From Nemertoderma westbladi (taxonomy: Eukaryota; Xenacoelomorpha; Nemertodermatida; Nemertodermatidae), in assembly GCA_032718475.1 (NCBI GenBank), contig JAUCBJ010008131.1, positions 1 through 33,799 on the forward strand: DNA of 33,799 nucleotides, in the 5' to 3' direction. Below are positions 18,817 through 29,062 of the stretch, piece by piece. A program made the position numbers and the translations under genes. Position 1 is the first letter of the stretch; every line of letters starts with the position of its first letter. Under the pieces are notes generated by a model that was given only the letters and a program-made list of their open reading frames with translations, did no database searches and was not told the origin of the DNA.

Positions 18817-20165
18817 GCGCGAAAAAATTGTTGGGCTAGAAACAATCGAATAAGGGGTAACAGGGTGCCCTAAATAGAGTGGCGGGGTGTGTTTTTGTAA
18901 AAACACGAGGAAACGGTCTAAATGGCGGGTTTGAGTAAGTGCGGGAAGCCAAATTTGAAAATCGGCTGGGTTTGGATGCTACATATATGACGTCATTCAT
19001 TACGCAGTGCTCTGATAAATTTTTATCTTGGTTTCTATGAGATTTTCGATCGATTCAAATACATATTAAATCTCAATCATTTCACACGTGGCTTATATTA
19101 ATTGAAAGCGGAAAGTCTTGCGCGTTTTTCGACACTAGAATTAATTAAATTCATGTTGACATAATGTTGTTTCGAGCAGTATTTCCAGCAGCAATACTGC
19201 ATTCCAAGCTGTTTGAGTATGGTCTGACGGTAAGACCTACAGATTATTAAATTTAATATAACACTTTTATTATATAAACTTATTATATAATACTTTTAAT
19301 ACCGTCAGCCGGTACTATAATACAGTAATAATTGGGGGTAGGCTACACTTGGATATTAAAAAATGTCGCCAGTAAACCCAACTTAATGAAGTAAAGCTGC
19401 AATACTCAGATACTGCAATAGGCTGATAGGGCTGAGTCAAACGCTGACCGGTAGGCAAGGAAGTGCTGCCTACCGGTCCAATAGGCTGATAGGGCTGAGT
19501 CAAACGCTGACCGGTAGGCAAGGAAGTGCTGCCTACCCGCCCAATAGGCTGATAGGGCTGAGTCAAACGCTGACCGGTAGGCAAGGAAGTGCTGCCTACC
19601 CGCCCAATAGGCTGATAGGGCTGAGTCAAACGCTGACCGGTAGGCAAGGAAGTGCTGCCTACCCGCCCAATAGGCTGATAGGGCTGAGTCAAACGCTGAC
19701 CGGTAGGCAAGGAAGTGCTGCCTACCCGCCCAATAGGCTGATAGGGCTGAGTCAAACGCTGACCGGTAGGCAAGGAAGTGCTGCCTACCCGCCCAATAGG
19801 CTGATAGGGCTGAGTCAAACGCTGACCGGTAGGCAAGGAAGTGCTGCCTACCCGCCCAATAGGCTGATAGGGCTGAGTCAAACGCTGATCGGTAGGCACG
19901 GAAGTGCAGCCTACCCGTCAGGAAATCTGTCGAGTTTGCAATTGTGAACAGCATTTTAACAATCTTCCTCGTTGTGAATTCAATTAATCGTAATCTCAAA
20001 AGACGCGCAAGACTCTCCGCTTTCAATTAATATACGCCACGTGTGAAATGATTAAGAATGAAATTTTGATTTTGAATTGATTGATGACTGGAATCGCCAC
20101 TCGATTCATGGCACCACCTTGTTACCCCTTATTCAATTGTTTCTAGCCCAACAATTTTTTCGCGC
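18817..20165. mobile_element. Fold-back element with long terminal inverted repeats
   Basis: The ends 18817-18867 and 20115-20165 are inverted copies matching at 49 of 51 positions (GCGCGAAAAAATTGTTGGGC...). Inside them a second pair matches imperfectly (about 19050-19153 with 19976-20075), so the inverted arms reach at least ~190-350 bp, the left one with an extra ~170 bp. Between the arms lies the 63-bp minisatellite. No transposase. The flanks do not give a convincing target duplication. Similar architecture is known for Foldback/Galileo-type elements, but the family is not assigned. Confidence 0.7.
19416..19919. repeat. 63-bp minisatellite, eight units
   Basis: Eight head-to-tail 63-bp units, nearly identical, with the first and last diverged. 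Each unit contains GGTAGGCA, a short spacer and TGCCTACC, an 8-bp inverted pair able to form a hairpin. Because 63 is a multiple of three, two minus-strand frames are open throughout (about 200 codons), but their repetitive products come from the repeat and do not suggest a gene. Confidence 0.95.
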
Positions 20166-20823
20166 TCCATCCCTGTTTATTGATACTTTTTATTCGTATA
20201 TATCCCACTTTTGGGAGAGAAAGTAAGCCGGTATAGGATTCCATGTATTTCATTTTATTAACGGAGAAAAAGTTAAATATGGAAAGGCGAAAATATTCTT
20301 GGTGGAATTTCTTAAATTGTATTACTTTAGCAAAATCGATGCATTCAAAAGTCATTAGTGTCTGTAAGGCGCACTCCAAAACGGAACTCAATATCCAATT
20401 ATTGGTGTGATGTACAGACTACTAAACTTTAGTTTAAGACGCCTTGGCTGCACTATGCTCTACTTACGTAATAAATATTCCATAACATTTCGTTAGTTAA
20501 AATTGAGTAATGCGACATTTAAGAGTACAATAATTTATTTGAATAGCAGAAACTTAGAAAGCAAAGTTGAAAACAGATCGTTCAATTTATTAACATTATT
20601 TCTTTCTATAAGAGAATAATTAATAATACAAAATATAAAAATAATACATAATCCAGCACTGAAAACGTGCTATTATAAGATTACAATTCCATATTACATG
20701 GAGAAAAAATTTCTTTCAATAGTTTTCATAAACATGTAGTTAATCAGGAAATAGTATCTGTATAGTGAACATATTTGGGACTTTTGTGTTTTCGACCGCA
20801 ATTGAAACTATAATGTAATTTAA
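20166..20823. other. Intergenic, nothing recognised
   Basis: AT-rich, about 650 bases. A minus-strand open stretch near 20143-20391 shows no motif and overlaps the fold-back terminus, so I do not call it a gene. Confidence 0.5.
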
Positions 20824-20932
20824 TTCGCCACTGCCGGGAATTGAACCAATCAGTGTTTTTACCAATAACCGTTTCAGGAGACCGCTATTACAATTCCAAT
20901 GACTAACAATTTTATTTCACTTTCGTGGCGAA
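20824..20932 (-). repeat. tRNA-like sequence, probable SINE head or tRNA pseudogene
   Basis: The outer ends TTCGCCAC and GTGGCGAA pair over 8 bp like an acceptor stem, 109 bases apart. On the minus strand GGTTCAATTCC (plus 20837-20847) fits the polymerase III B box exactly (GGTTCRANTCC), followed by CCGGCAGTGGCGAA. A TTAGTCATTGG stretch 59 bases upstream could be a weak A box. The anticodon and T stems do not pair well, so it is not a functional tRNA. Confidence 0.4.
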
Positions 20933-20960
20933 CTCTTTATTAATCCCGCTAGCGCTCGGT

Positions 20961-21100
20961 AAATAAATTATATTTAATAGTATTAAATTATATTTAATAG
21001 TATTAAATTATATTTAATAGTATTAAATTATATTTAATCGTATTAAATTATATTTAATAGTATTAAATCATATTTAATAGTATTAAATTATATTTAATAA
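20961..21100. repeat. 20-bp AT-rich tandem repeat, seven units
   Basis: Seven in-phase units of TATTAAATTATATTTAATAG with a few substitutions (for example TTTAATCG in the fourth). Each unit is nearly palindromic. No coding potential. Confidence 0.9.
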
Positions 21101-21304
21101 TTTTTTTGCTACATATTTTAATGCTAAATTAATTTTTTTGTTAGTAACATTCTAATATATAGCCTCACATTAATTCAATATTCAAACCAGTTAAATTACA
21201 GTTAAAAATAAAAATACAGTTAAAAATACATTTAAATCAAGTTTAAATCATAAGTCATAAAATCTAAATTTCACATGTTTTTTCCCATGTAAAAATTCCA
21301 GATA

Positions 21305-21530
21305 GGGGGGAAACTGGACGCAATAAAAATTCATCCCTCTCCAGGGGAAATTCGACGCAAATAACCGCTAATTACTCTCAAAAATAAAACTGTAACCTGT
21401 TCTATTGTGTTTAGTTTATTGTTTTGGTTACAATGTCGTGCCACTGTAACCTGCACCTTTCCCTAAATTTAGAATTTAACATTGAGGCGGGATATTAATT
21501 TGCCAAGATGGGATTTGCGTCGAGTTTCCC
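21305..21530 (-). repeat. MITE-like element, copy 2 (inverted relative to copy 1)
   Basis: 226 bp, starting GGGGGGAAACTGGACGCAA and ending TTGCGTCGAGTTTCCC, the same termini as 264-515 in opposite orientation. Internal text such as the GGATATTAAT, TGCCACTGTAACC and GTTTATTGTTTTGGTT segments matches. This copy has short terminal homopolymers (6 G, 3 C), so the long tracts at copy 1 are expansions. Confidence 0.8.
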
Positions 21531-22336
21531 AATAAATAATTATATTAACGGAATACAACGTCATTAATTTATGTTCATACGAGATTTTTACGACTTCAAA
21601 ACTTTACAAAGGAATAAATTGCCAGTATAACCTGAGCTGAGGTAACCGCGAACATTGTAAATATTAATTAAATTATTTTTAATAAGAGCTCTAATTTTTA
21701 TATAATTACCTGAGCATAGAAAATTCTTATAAATGCAATTAGAATTAATAAAACATTGCTGGAATTTTTTTATAATTTTCACTATAAATAATTAATAATA
21801 AATTCACAAAAAAAAACTGCAATAAATAGTAAACACAATAATTATGAATCATAAAACAATTTGGTTTATAACTTAACCGCGGAAATTAAAAATAGAAGCT
21901 AAATCGGTTGGCAGGCCAATCCATCAACAGTACAGACACGTTCGTGGGGCGTCGCGCAGCACGCTGAGTTCGTTGAGCAAGTTCGAAACAAGTTCGAGAG
22001 GTATTTGCCCGTAACTTTCGAAAATATTGGAACTTTTTCTCTAGTATGCCCCTACTAAATTTGGTTGAAAATGGTTAAAATCTTTAAAAGTTATTTACGA
22101 ATGCGTTTTTCCTCAAAGACAGACAGACAAACGGACATAAAATTTTGCCCTATTTACTAATTATAATTGTGTGCTCAGGCTCGTCACCCTGACTGCGTGG
22201 CTCGCCCCACAGTTACTGATTTGTAGTTCCAGATTTAAACACATTTTGGATGAATTTCACATAAAAACAAACACGGCTATGAACAACACTGTGGAAAAAT
22301 ATAAATCGAGATGGGATGGGCCGTACTTAAAGCCCT
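21531..22336. other. Intergenic, nothing recognised
   Basis: About 800 AT-rich bases. Includes a short purine run GACAGACAGACAAACGG near 22117. No gene, RNA or repeat boundary seen. Confidence 0.5.
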
Positions 22337-23048
22337 GATTAATTAATTAAACACTGTGCAGCTGATTAATTAATTAAACACTGTGCAGCTGATTAATTAA
22401 TTAAGCACTGTGCAGCTGATTAATTAATTAAGCACTGTGCAGCTGATTAATTAATTAAGCACTGTGCAGCTGATTAATTAATTAAGCACTGTGCAGCTGA
22501 TTAATTAATTAAGCACTGTGCAGCTGATTAATTAATTAAGCACTGTGCAGCTGATTAATTAATTAAGCACTGTGCAGCTGATTAATTAATTAAGCACTGT
22601 GCAGCTGATTAATTAATTAAGCACTGTGCAGCTGATTAATTAATTAAGCACTGTGCAGCTGATTAATTAATTAAGCACTGTGCAGCTGATTAATTAATTA
22701 AGCACTGTGCAGCTGATTAATTAATTAAGCACTGTGCAGCTGATTAATTAATTAAGCACTGTGCAGCTGATTAATTAATTAAGCACTGTGCAGCTGATTA
22801 ATTAATTAAGCACTGTGCAGCTGATTAATTAATTAAGCACTGTGCAGCTGATTAATTAATTAAGCACTGTGCAGCTGATTAATTAATTAAGCACTGTGCA
22901 GCTGATTAATTAATTAAGCACTGTGCAGCTGATTAATTAATTAAACACTGTGCAGCTGATTAATTAATTAAGCACTGTGCAGCTGATTAATTAATTAAGC
23001 ACTGTGCAGCTGATTAATTAATTAAACACTGTGCAGCTGATTAATTAA
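22337..23048. repeat. 27-bp satellite, about 26 units
   Basis: Head-to-tail units of GATTAATTAATTAA followed by GCACTGTGCAGCT. Each unit joins two palindromes, TTAATTAATTAA and GCACTGTGC. Most units have G at the AAGCAC position; those at both ends of the array have A (AAACAC). A decayed half-unit tail follows to about 23082. Confidence 0.97.
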
Positions 23049-23082
23049 TGATGCAGCTGATAAATTAAACACTGCAGCTAAC

Positions 23083-23814
23083 ACTGCCTTTCTGCTCAGA
23101 AGTTTTGTTAACCATTTATCCGTTTATTTGACCGTCTTATAAGTTTAGCACCAAATAAAATAATGACCGGCCATGTTTTATGTTACAAACAGTAATATCA
23201 AGCGAAATAATTAGTTTTTAGCACCACGTCAAAAAAGTGAAATATAGTTTACAAAAGCAATAATACAAACCACGTGCAGCTGTTTATGGGAATGGCGACA
23301 AAGCTAAGACCTCTACGAACATTTTTTACATTTCACGAAGCCGCATATTGTGACTATTTATTAATAGAAATTACTCATAAAAAAATTGCGCGATTTCTCC
23401 AAAAAATGTTTTGAATTCACTGGATTAGTAGACTGCCGCTACTATTTTGCATAATTCAGCACACGGCATAGTCTACTCGTCTACCACTTCCATATCATAA
23501 GATGGAAATAAATTCTGATAATTTAACCAAATTTAAAGCTTCAAATTAAATTACTAAGTTAAGAAGCCCCATACAGTACGTAACAAAACTACATTTATAT
23601 TTTATTTATATTATAAAATTAATCATAATTACTAAGACTGCAACATATATAACACTGCATTATCATAGAAGACATTCATTAATTGTAAATGTTATTCATG
23701 ATTTATAAAGTAAGTACTAAAATGTTGAATATACAAATAGGAATCCGATCCCCAAATATATTCACCAATAAATCACATTTTAAGTAGACTACAGTTGAAA
23801 TACCGACGTGCTAA
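23083..23814. other. 3' flank of SPPL3, no other gene
   Basis: AT-rich. On the minus strand AATAAA (plus 23601-23606) lies ~210 bases past the SPPL3 stop and is a plausible polyadenylation signal, so about 23590-23814 is probably its 3' UTR. Nothing else recognised. Confidence 0.45.
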
Positions 23815-26800
23815 CTAAATAGCGTACGCACCGGGTTTAGGGTCGCTGTGCACTGTCGGCACACTAAATGGTTCCGTCCACATCCGCCTGAGGTCGCCCT
23901 TGGCGTAGGCCATTATTATAAGGGGGAGGAGTGTAAAAGGGACGAGATATAGCAGGGCCGGCTGCGCCGACTTCGATAACTCGCTGCAGACAGTGGCCGT
24001 AATCAGTCCCAAGCAATAGCCAATCAGAGAGCAGTGGAAGTACCTAATCCTGGATATTGCACTTGTTGGAGGGACGACCGTTGATTGGTCGGTTCCCAAC
24101 GTGGAATTATCCAATGAGGTTTCGCGTTTTTGGCGGTCGTAACGGAATAAGAAACACAGTAGAAGCCCCGGCATTACAATATCCCCCAGACCCAGCATAT
24201 TGTAGTGGCCGGCGTTGTTAAAACTAGAAAATATAACAGAACCTGAATAAGATTAAGGAGGGGGGGGGGGGTATATATTATACGTAGATCATTATACGGT
24301 GCATCATTAGTCGTAGAAGTTGCTTTACTTACTAACGCGTTACTGCGACGGTCCATGTGGCTCCTAATCTTGATTTTCTCAGAGTTTCCGTTTCACTAAA
24401 TCGGCCAATGTTACTGTTACATCACTACAATGCCAGACCAGTTTAGTACAGAGCGTCCTCAATCGAATCGATCCATCAACACTCGTTACCCATTACAGTT
24501 ACGAAAAGTGAACAGTAAGTAAAATATTACCAGACAGTACCCACGGGTTGGTCTGTAAACGAACCTGGGAAACACTAATTTAGCCGGTAGACTCAGTTTG
24601 GGGCTGTCCCTCATTACCCCACGGAGGTTGAGTTTCTGTGCGAGAAAACCCAGAGGATTGGCGGCTTGGCGGGTCGCCACTCGAACCATAACGTTCGTCT
24701 TAAATACATATGAAGAAAAAAATACCTGTGGAAAAAATTCATTAAAGCGTGCAGGCAATAATAATTGATTCGATAACAATAAATCAATCAGATACGAAAA
24801 ACAATTTTTTTTTCTTAGAAATCGATGGGTTTTTTATGATTAACATTAATTTTGAGAAAAAAAAGCCATGAAAAAAGACAGAAGGCGGACATTAGCTAAC
24901 TCAACAAGCAACAAAACAACGATAAAGTAGTCAATCACCAATATTAGCTAATAAAATAAGCTAATCTATAAGCGAATCTTACCCAGAATATATCGTAGAT
25001 TAGAAGACCAAATAGTAACAGCGTCGATACTTTAAGACTTGGTAGACGGACATAAGCGATCATGGTCACACAAAGGCCAGTAGCCAAAGCTGCAAATGGA
25101 ATAGTATGTACCACCACCACACAGCTAATTAATAAAGAAGTTACAAAATCACAAAGAATAAAGGCGGAACTAGAAAACAAAAAGGAGATACTACCGACCG
25201 ACTCGGAACTGCAATATATTGTGTATAATAACTATAACCCTCACCCCTCACTATAGTTCTAATAATACAGTTGGCCCACATTATCCAAGCGCGACCAGTT
25301 TCGGACACTGTCTGCACAGGGCCAGACACATTCCTGCTCATTTATTCAAATAATTTAGAACGGGAGTGTTTATTGATACCGGCAGTGTATGCGGACTGGA
25401 AGCTGCAGAGCTTTTAGGGTAATCCTATATGTTATGTTGGACAATACCTTTATACCGGTACATTGTTTGGTGTATTTGTTATTGTTTTTACATAATGTAT
25501 AAATAAATCTATATCTGGATTACTTATCCGTGTCAGTGTGTCAGACAGTCAGGACGATTATGCGAGTAAATACGGTACATTATTTTCTCTCTCTGACAAC
25601 GCCGCTCCCGTTCCTCACGGCCTAAGATAAGTTACAGTGGAACGTGGGGAGTGAAGGAAGTTAGTAAGGGGAGAAGATTATTGTAGCCAGCTGTTAGTGT
25701 TCTACGTAGTACGACACGTACCGTCCATAAGCAACCAATGACCAGTAAGAACCCAGACTAAAACAATGCCCGACGACATAAGAAACGACAGCATCTCCGC
25801 GGGTGTGTGTCTCCCTAGATAGCCCAAGGAAACCTTCTGCTGATTGGATGTTACCATCGTAACAATCCGTTGGCATAGTGGTAGCAGTAGAAACGCAAAT
25901 GCTAAAGTGGCTAACCCTGGAATAAAATTTAAAATCATGACAACAAAAAGGAGTATACAATTAGTTTCATTATAGACATTATACAAAAATAGAACTGGAC
26001 GCGAATAGTTTTTTGATACAATATAAATCCATGTCAACCACATTTCATGGTTTGATTTCAATAAATCGAATCAACTTATTTTATCCGGGGTTCGGGGTTC
26101 GAGCAGAACAGAACACATGTCTATTTTAAGCCATAAGATATTCTTATAATTGTTTTAAGAAATTGCTAATAAATTGATACAAGACCAAAGAGAACTCGTA
26201 GAGCGCACCTAAATAAAAATGTTAAATAACACATACACAAACATGAACAGAAGTTTAAATACAGGCAAAACGGAAATATCATTTTGATACAAATATATAT
26301 ATAATAATTAATTAACAATAAGATGGTAGTAATTGGGCAGATATTATGTGACAATAATAAAAATAATTAATTTACATGATGATGTATAATAGTAAAAAGC
26401 ACAACGAATTATTTAATATACAATATGTTGTATTTCCTATATGCTATACAGTATGATGTCAATATGTATGAAAAAATATTTTAACGTTTATAATATAAAA
26501 GTTCGTGTGGCCCTGTGCGGATGCGAATGTCTTGTGCCAAACTCCGTACCGGTACCAACACATTCACACTACAATTATATGAATGTAACCCAAACTAACC
26601 AGCAATAATAATAGCAAATATCATCTGTAAGTGATCGAAGAATAGGAACATGATAAGCAGAGAAAGAGACGCACCCAGAGGCAATAGTAGTGCGTGGGAA
26701 AGGTTGAGGGTATGGACTCCGAAACCTACAGAGAACACAATATAAACCTGTTAAATGTATTGGAAAGGTTGAGGGAATGGACACAAAAACCTATAAACAC

Positions 26801-26958
26801 ACACAGACACACCAACTCTACAGCTCTTACCATCCTGGGTTTCTTTAACATCTTCTACTTGGGTATCCACTCCCGTAGATCTAAACGAACCGTATACTAT
26901 TAACGCCATTGCTATGGCAACTGTAGATACTCTGGATACATCCACAACGGAATACAAC
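23815..26958 (-). CDS. SPPL3: Signal peptide peptidase-like 3, six coding exons
   Basis: A multi-pass GxGD intramembrane aspartyl protease that in animals works in the Golgi and sheds glycosyltransferases. Exons in order: 26831-26958, 26600-26725, 25722-25916, 24983-25089, 24565-24725 and 23815-24223 (TAG 23815-23817). Every junction is GT-AG and the phases (1, 1, 1, 0, 2) agree, giving 375 codons with no stop. Catalytic motifs: YD in [10 protein letters not shown] (exon 4), GLGD in [11 protein letters not shown] and PAL in [11 protein letters not shown] (exon 6). Hydrophobic segments include [24 protein letters not shown] and [13 protein letters not shown]. The first resolved exon starts within the N-terminal helix ([12 protein letters not shown]) at an AG acceptor in phase 2, so a short initiator exon must lie at higher coordinates; I could not find it. 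The loop after helix 1 is shorter than in the human protein. Confidence 0.95.
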
Positions 26959-27810
26959 CTGTAATAATTCCAGAATTTAGGAATACGGCTAAATATACGG
27001 ACTTATTCTATCAGTAGGCCCTATTCCCTATTTAATATTCATGTCGTGTCAGTATGTATGTAGGTGTAGGAGGCGTATGTAACTGCGGTAGTTCTAATGT
27101 AGTAATTAAATAAAGCTGTTATAGCTTTCTCATTTTTTCCATTTCTGAACAACTTATTATAATATAATGTAGTACCGGTAATATAATGCAGTGTTTCTGT
27201 TCTGACAACATTACACACGAGAAACTTTTAAAATATTGTGATTATCTATATTAATATTTACATTATAAAGATTTGGCCTAATATTTACACAGAACAGCAT
27301 ACAGTTAGGGTAGGTTTCTTAAATATGAAGTTTTTTTTCTTCCTATATAGGAAAAAGTGCTTCCTATATAGGAAATTTTTGCCATTTTTCTGAACATTTT
27401 CTTCGTTATCTTTTTAAATAAATTTTAGCGGCATATTTGAATTCCTGGTTATTGGAGGATAATCTATACTACGTTTGTTGTGAAAACTAGAAAAAAAAAC
27501 TATCTGTGCGTTCGCTTTCTATAGCCATTTGAAAAACGTTACTTTTTCCGAGAATTTCTTATATTGGAAATATTTTTTGGACATCCTATTTAGGAGTTTA
27601 ACTTATTTCTTATTTAAAATATTTGATGTCTTAATTTTTCTTAATTAAGAAAAATTATGACTTGCCAATTCAATTTAAGACAATATTATTAATGTAGAGT
27701 GCGATAAAATACTGTAAACTTCGGAGCGCGAACTTTGTTCCTCATCATCATCATGTCTTGTGCTGCTAAGTCTTGTGGATATTGTATCGTCTTGGTTTGT
27801 TAGTAGTAGG
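26959..27810. other. SPPL3 upstream region with two CArG boxes
   Basis: Should hold the missing SPPL3 first exon and perhaps its promoter. Two copies of the palindrome TTCCTATATAGGAA lie at 27340-27353 and 27361-27374, each containing CCTATATAGG, a perfect CC(A/T)6GG box (serum response factor type), 21 bases apart. No gene otherwise seen. Confidence 0.5.
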
Positions 27811-28115
27811 GTCTTGGCCGGCTCTGCGACAGTTGGACCTCACTGACACCCATTGGGTGTCATATGACACCCAATTATCACCCTATGGGTGTCATTGGGT
27901 GTCATTGGCGCCAGACTGTCTGGGTGACACCTCCCAATTAGGCTAATTAGACCCTAATTGACAGGTGTCATCAATTAATTAGTACAATTAAACCCTAACA
28001 GGTGTCATATGACTCCTAATTAGGGTTTAATTGATTATCCTAATTAATCAGACTGATTAGCGCCCTGATACACAATGGGTCATCAGTGAGGTCCAACTGT
28101 CGCAGAGCCGGCTCA
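27811..28115. mobile_element. Hairpin/MITE-like element rich in GGTGTCA motifs
   Basis: The ends are perfect 30-bp inverted repeats: 27817-27846 begins GCCGGCTCTGCGACAGTTGG and 28083-28112 is its inverse; the match weakens but continues inward and outward. Between them are many copies of GGTGTCA/TGACACC in both orientations, several fused as GTGTCATATGACAC. No coding frame. GGG on both outer sides is a possible 3-bp target duplication. It could be a non-autonomous DNA transposon or a replication/regulatory hairpin. Confidence 0.65.
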
Positions 28116-28840
28116 AGAGGGTGTCATAAGTGACACCGCAGCTCTTTTATTCATTAATATCTATTTATTTATATTTAATTTTAATTAATTATTTGCATTT
28201 TATTTTATTCGTATTTAATTCTAAATTAATTATTCATTTGTACTTTATGGGTATACAGCTCCCTTACTGGTAACTAATTACTCTTATCTATATCCAGACA
28301 GCTTTATCGTTGACCTTTGACCTTTGACCCCCCAATTAGCTTTAACCAAGCAACAGCATATTAATGATAGTTGTATCCAAGCGCCCCTGCCCCCACCCCG
28401 TGACAGCTCTGATTACTAATTACTCTTACCTATATCCAACCGCCTGCAGTTCCATAGTCTGCCGCTAGAGGGCGTATTATCTGAAAATTAACATCTTCTC
28501 TAACTTTGTTATTTTCAATTTAACTATTTATTTATATTTAATTTTAATTAATTAATTGTACTTTATTTTACTTTATTTATTCATTTGTACTTTATTTTAA
28601 ATTAATTAATTGTATATATTACTTTTACTTTATACATTGATTTTTAATTTTAGATTAATTAGTTTTTATATTACCAATGAGATCACTATGACATAATGTC
28701 TATATTTAGCTCTATGGTTTATAGATCCCTTATCGTTAACTTTATAATCTTTCCTCTCACGGCCCCTTTGTCTTCGTTATTCAATGGCGCCACTCTGCCT
28801 ACCATTAAATAACATTGGGCATTCATTATCTCGCCTGATG
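28116..28840. other. Gene-free stretch with nuclear-receptor and CTCF-like motifs
   Basis: Another GTGTCA...TGACAC pair sits at 28120-28137. TGACCTTTGACCTTTGACC at about 28313-28330 contains overlapping DR1 half-sites. CCGCTAGAGGGC (28462-28473) fits the core of the CTCF motif. A short phrase ACTAATTACTCTTAYCTATATCC occurs twice (about 28273 and 28416). No gene. Confidence 0.45.
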
Positions 28841-28960
28841 TGACGTCATCAAAGCTGCTCTCTGATTGGTTTAATTATACAGTCTTTTCTCCCTCCTGTT
28901 CCCTGATTGGCTAACCCATTCTAGCCCCCTCTATAATAGCCCCCCCCCCGTTCACCACAT
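28841..28960 (+). promoter_or_regulatory. Putative RNA polymerase II promoter of the orphan gene
   Basis: In order and with normal spacing: TGACGTCA (28841-28848, a full palindromic CRE), inverted CCAAT boxes ATTGG at 28865-28869 and 28906-28910, and a TATA-like CTATAATAG at 28931-28939, followed by a C-run and pyrimidine-rich sequence where transcription could start (about 28955-28970). No ATG occurs between the TATA-like box and the ATG at 29063. Confidence 0.6.
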
Positions 28961-29062
28961 TCCCAATCATTGTCTCTTTGTTTTCCTGAAAAGTTTTAAT
29001 TATTTTCGTAAAAGTATTTATTTATTTTTATTTCCTAAACGAGTTACCGGTACACAATCACG

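Noticed and set aside
19315-20026. Two long overlapping minus-strand frames across the 63-bp minisatellite (194 and 206 codons)
   Set aside because: The unit length is a multiple of three, so frames stay open by periodicity; no start context, domain or unique sequence supports a protein.
24253-24264. Poly-G run within an SPPL3 intron
   Set aside because: Ordinary homopolymer, possible length error; the flanking splice sites are intact, so it has no consequence for the gene.
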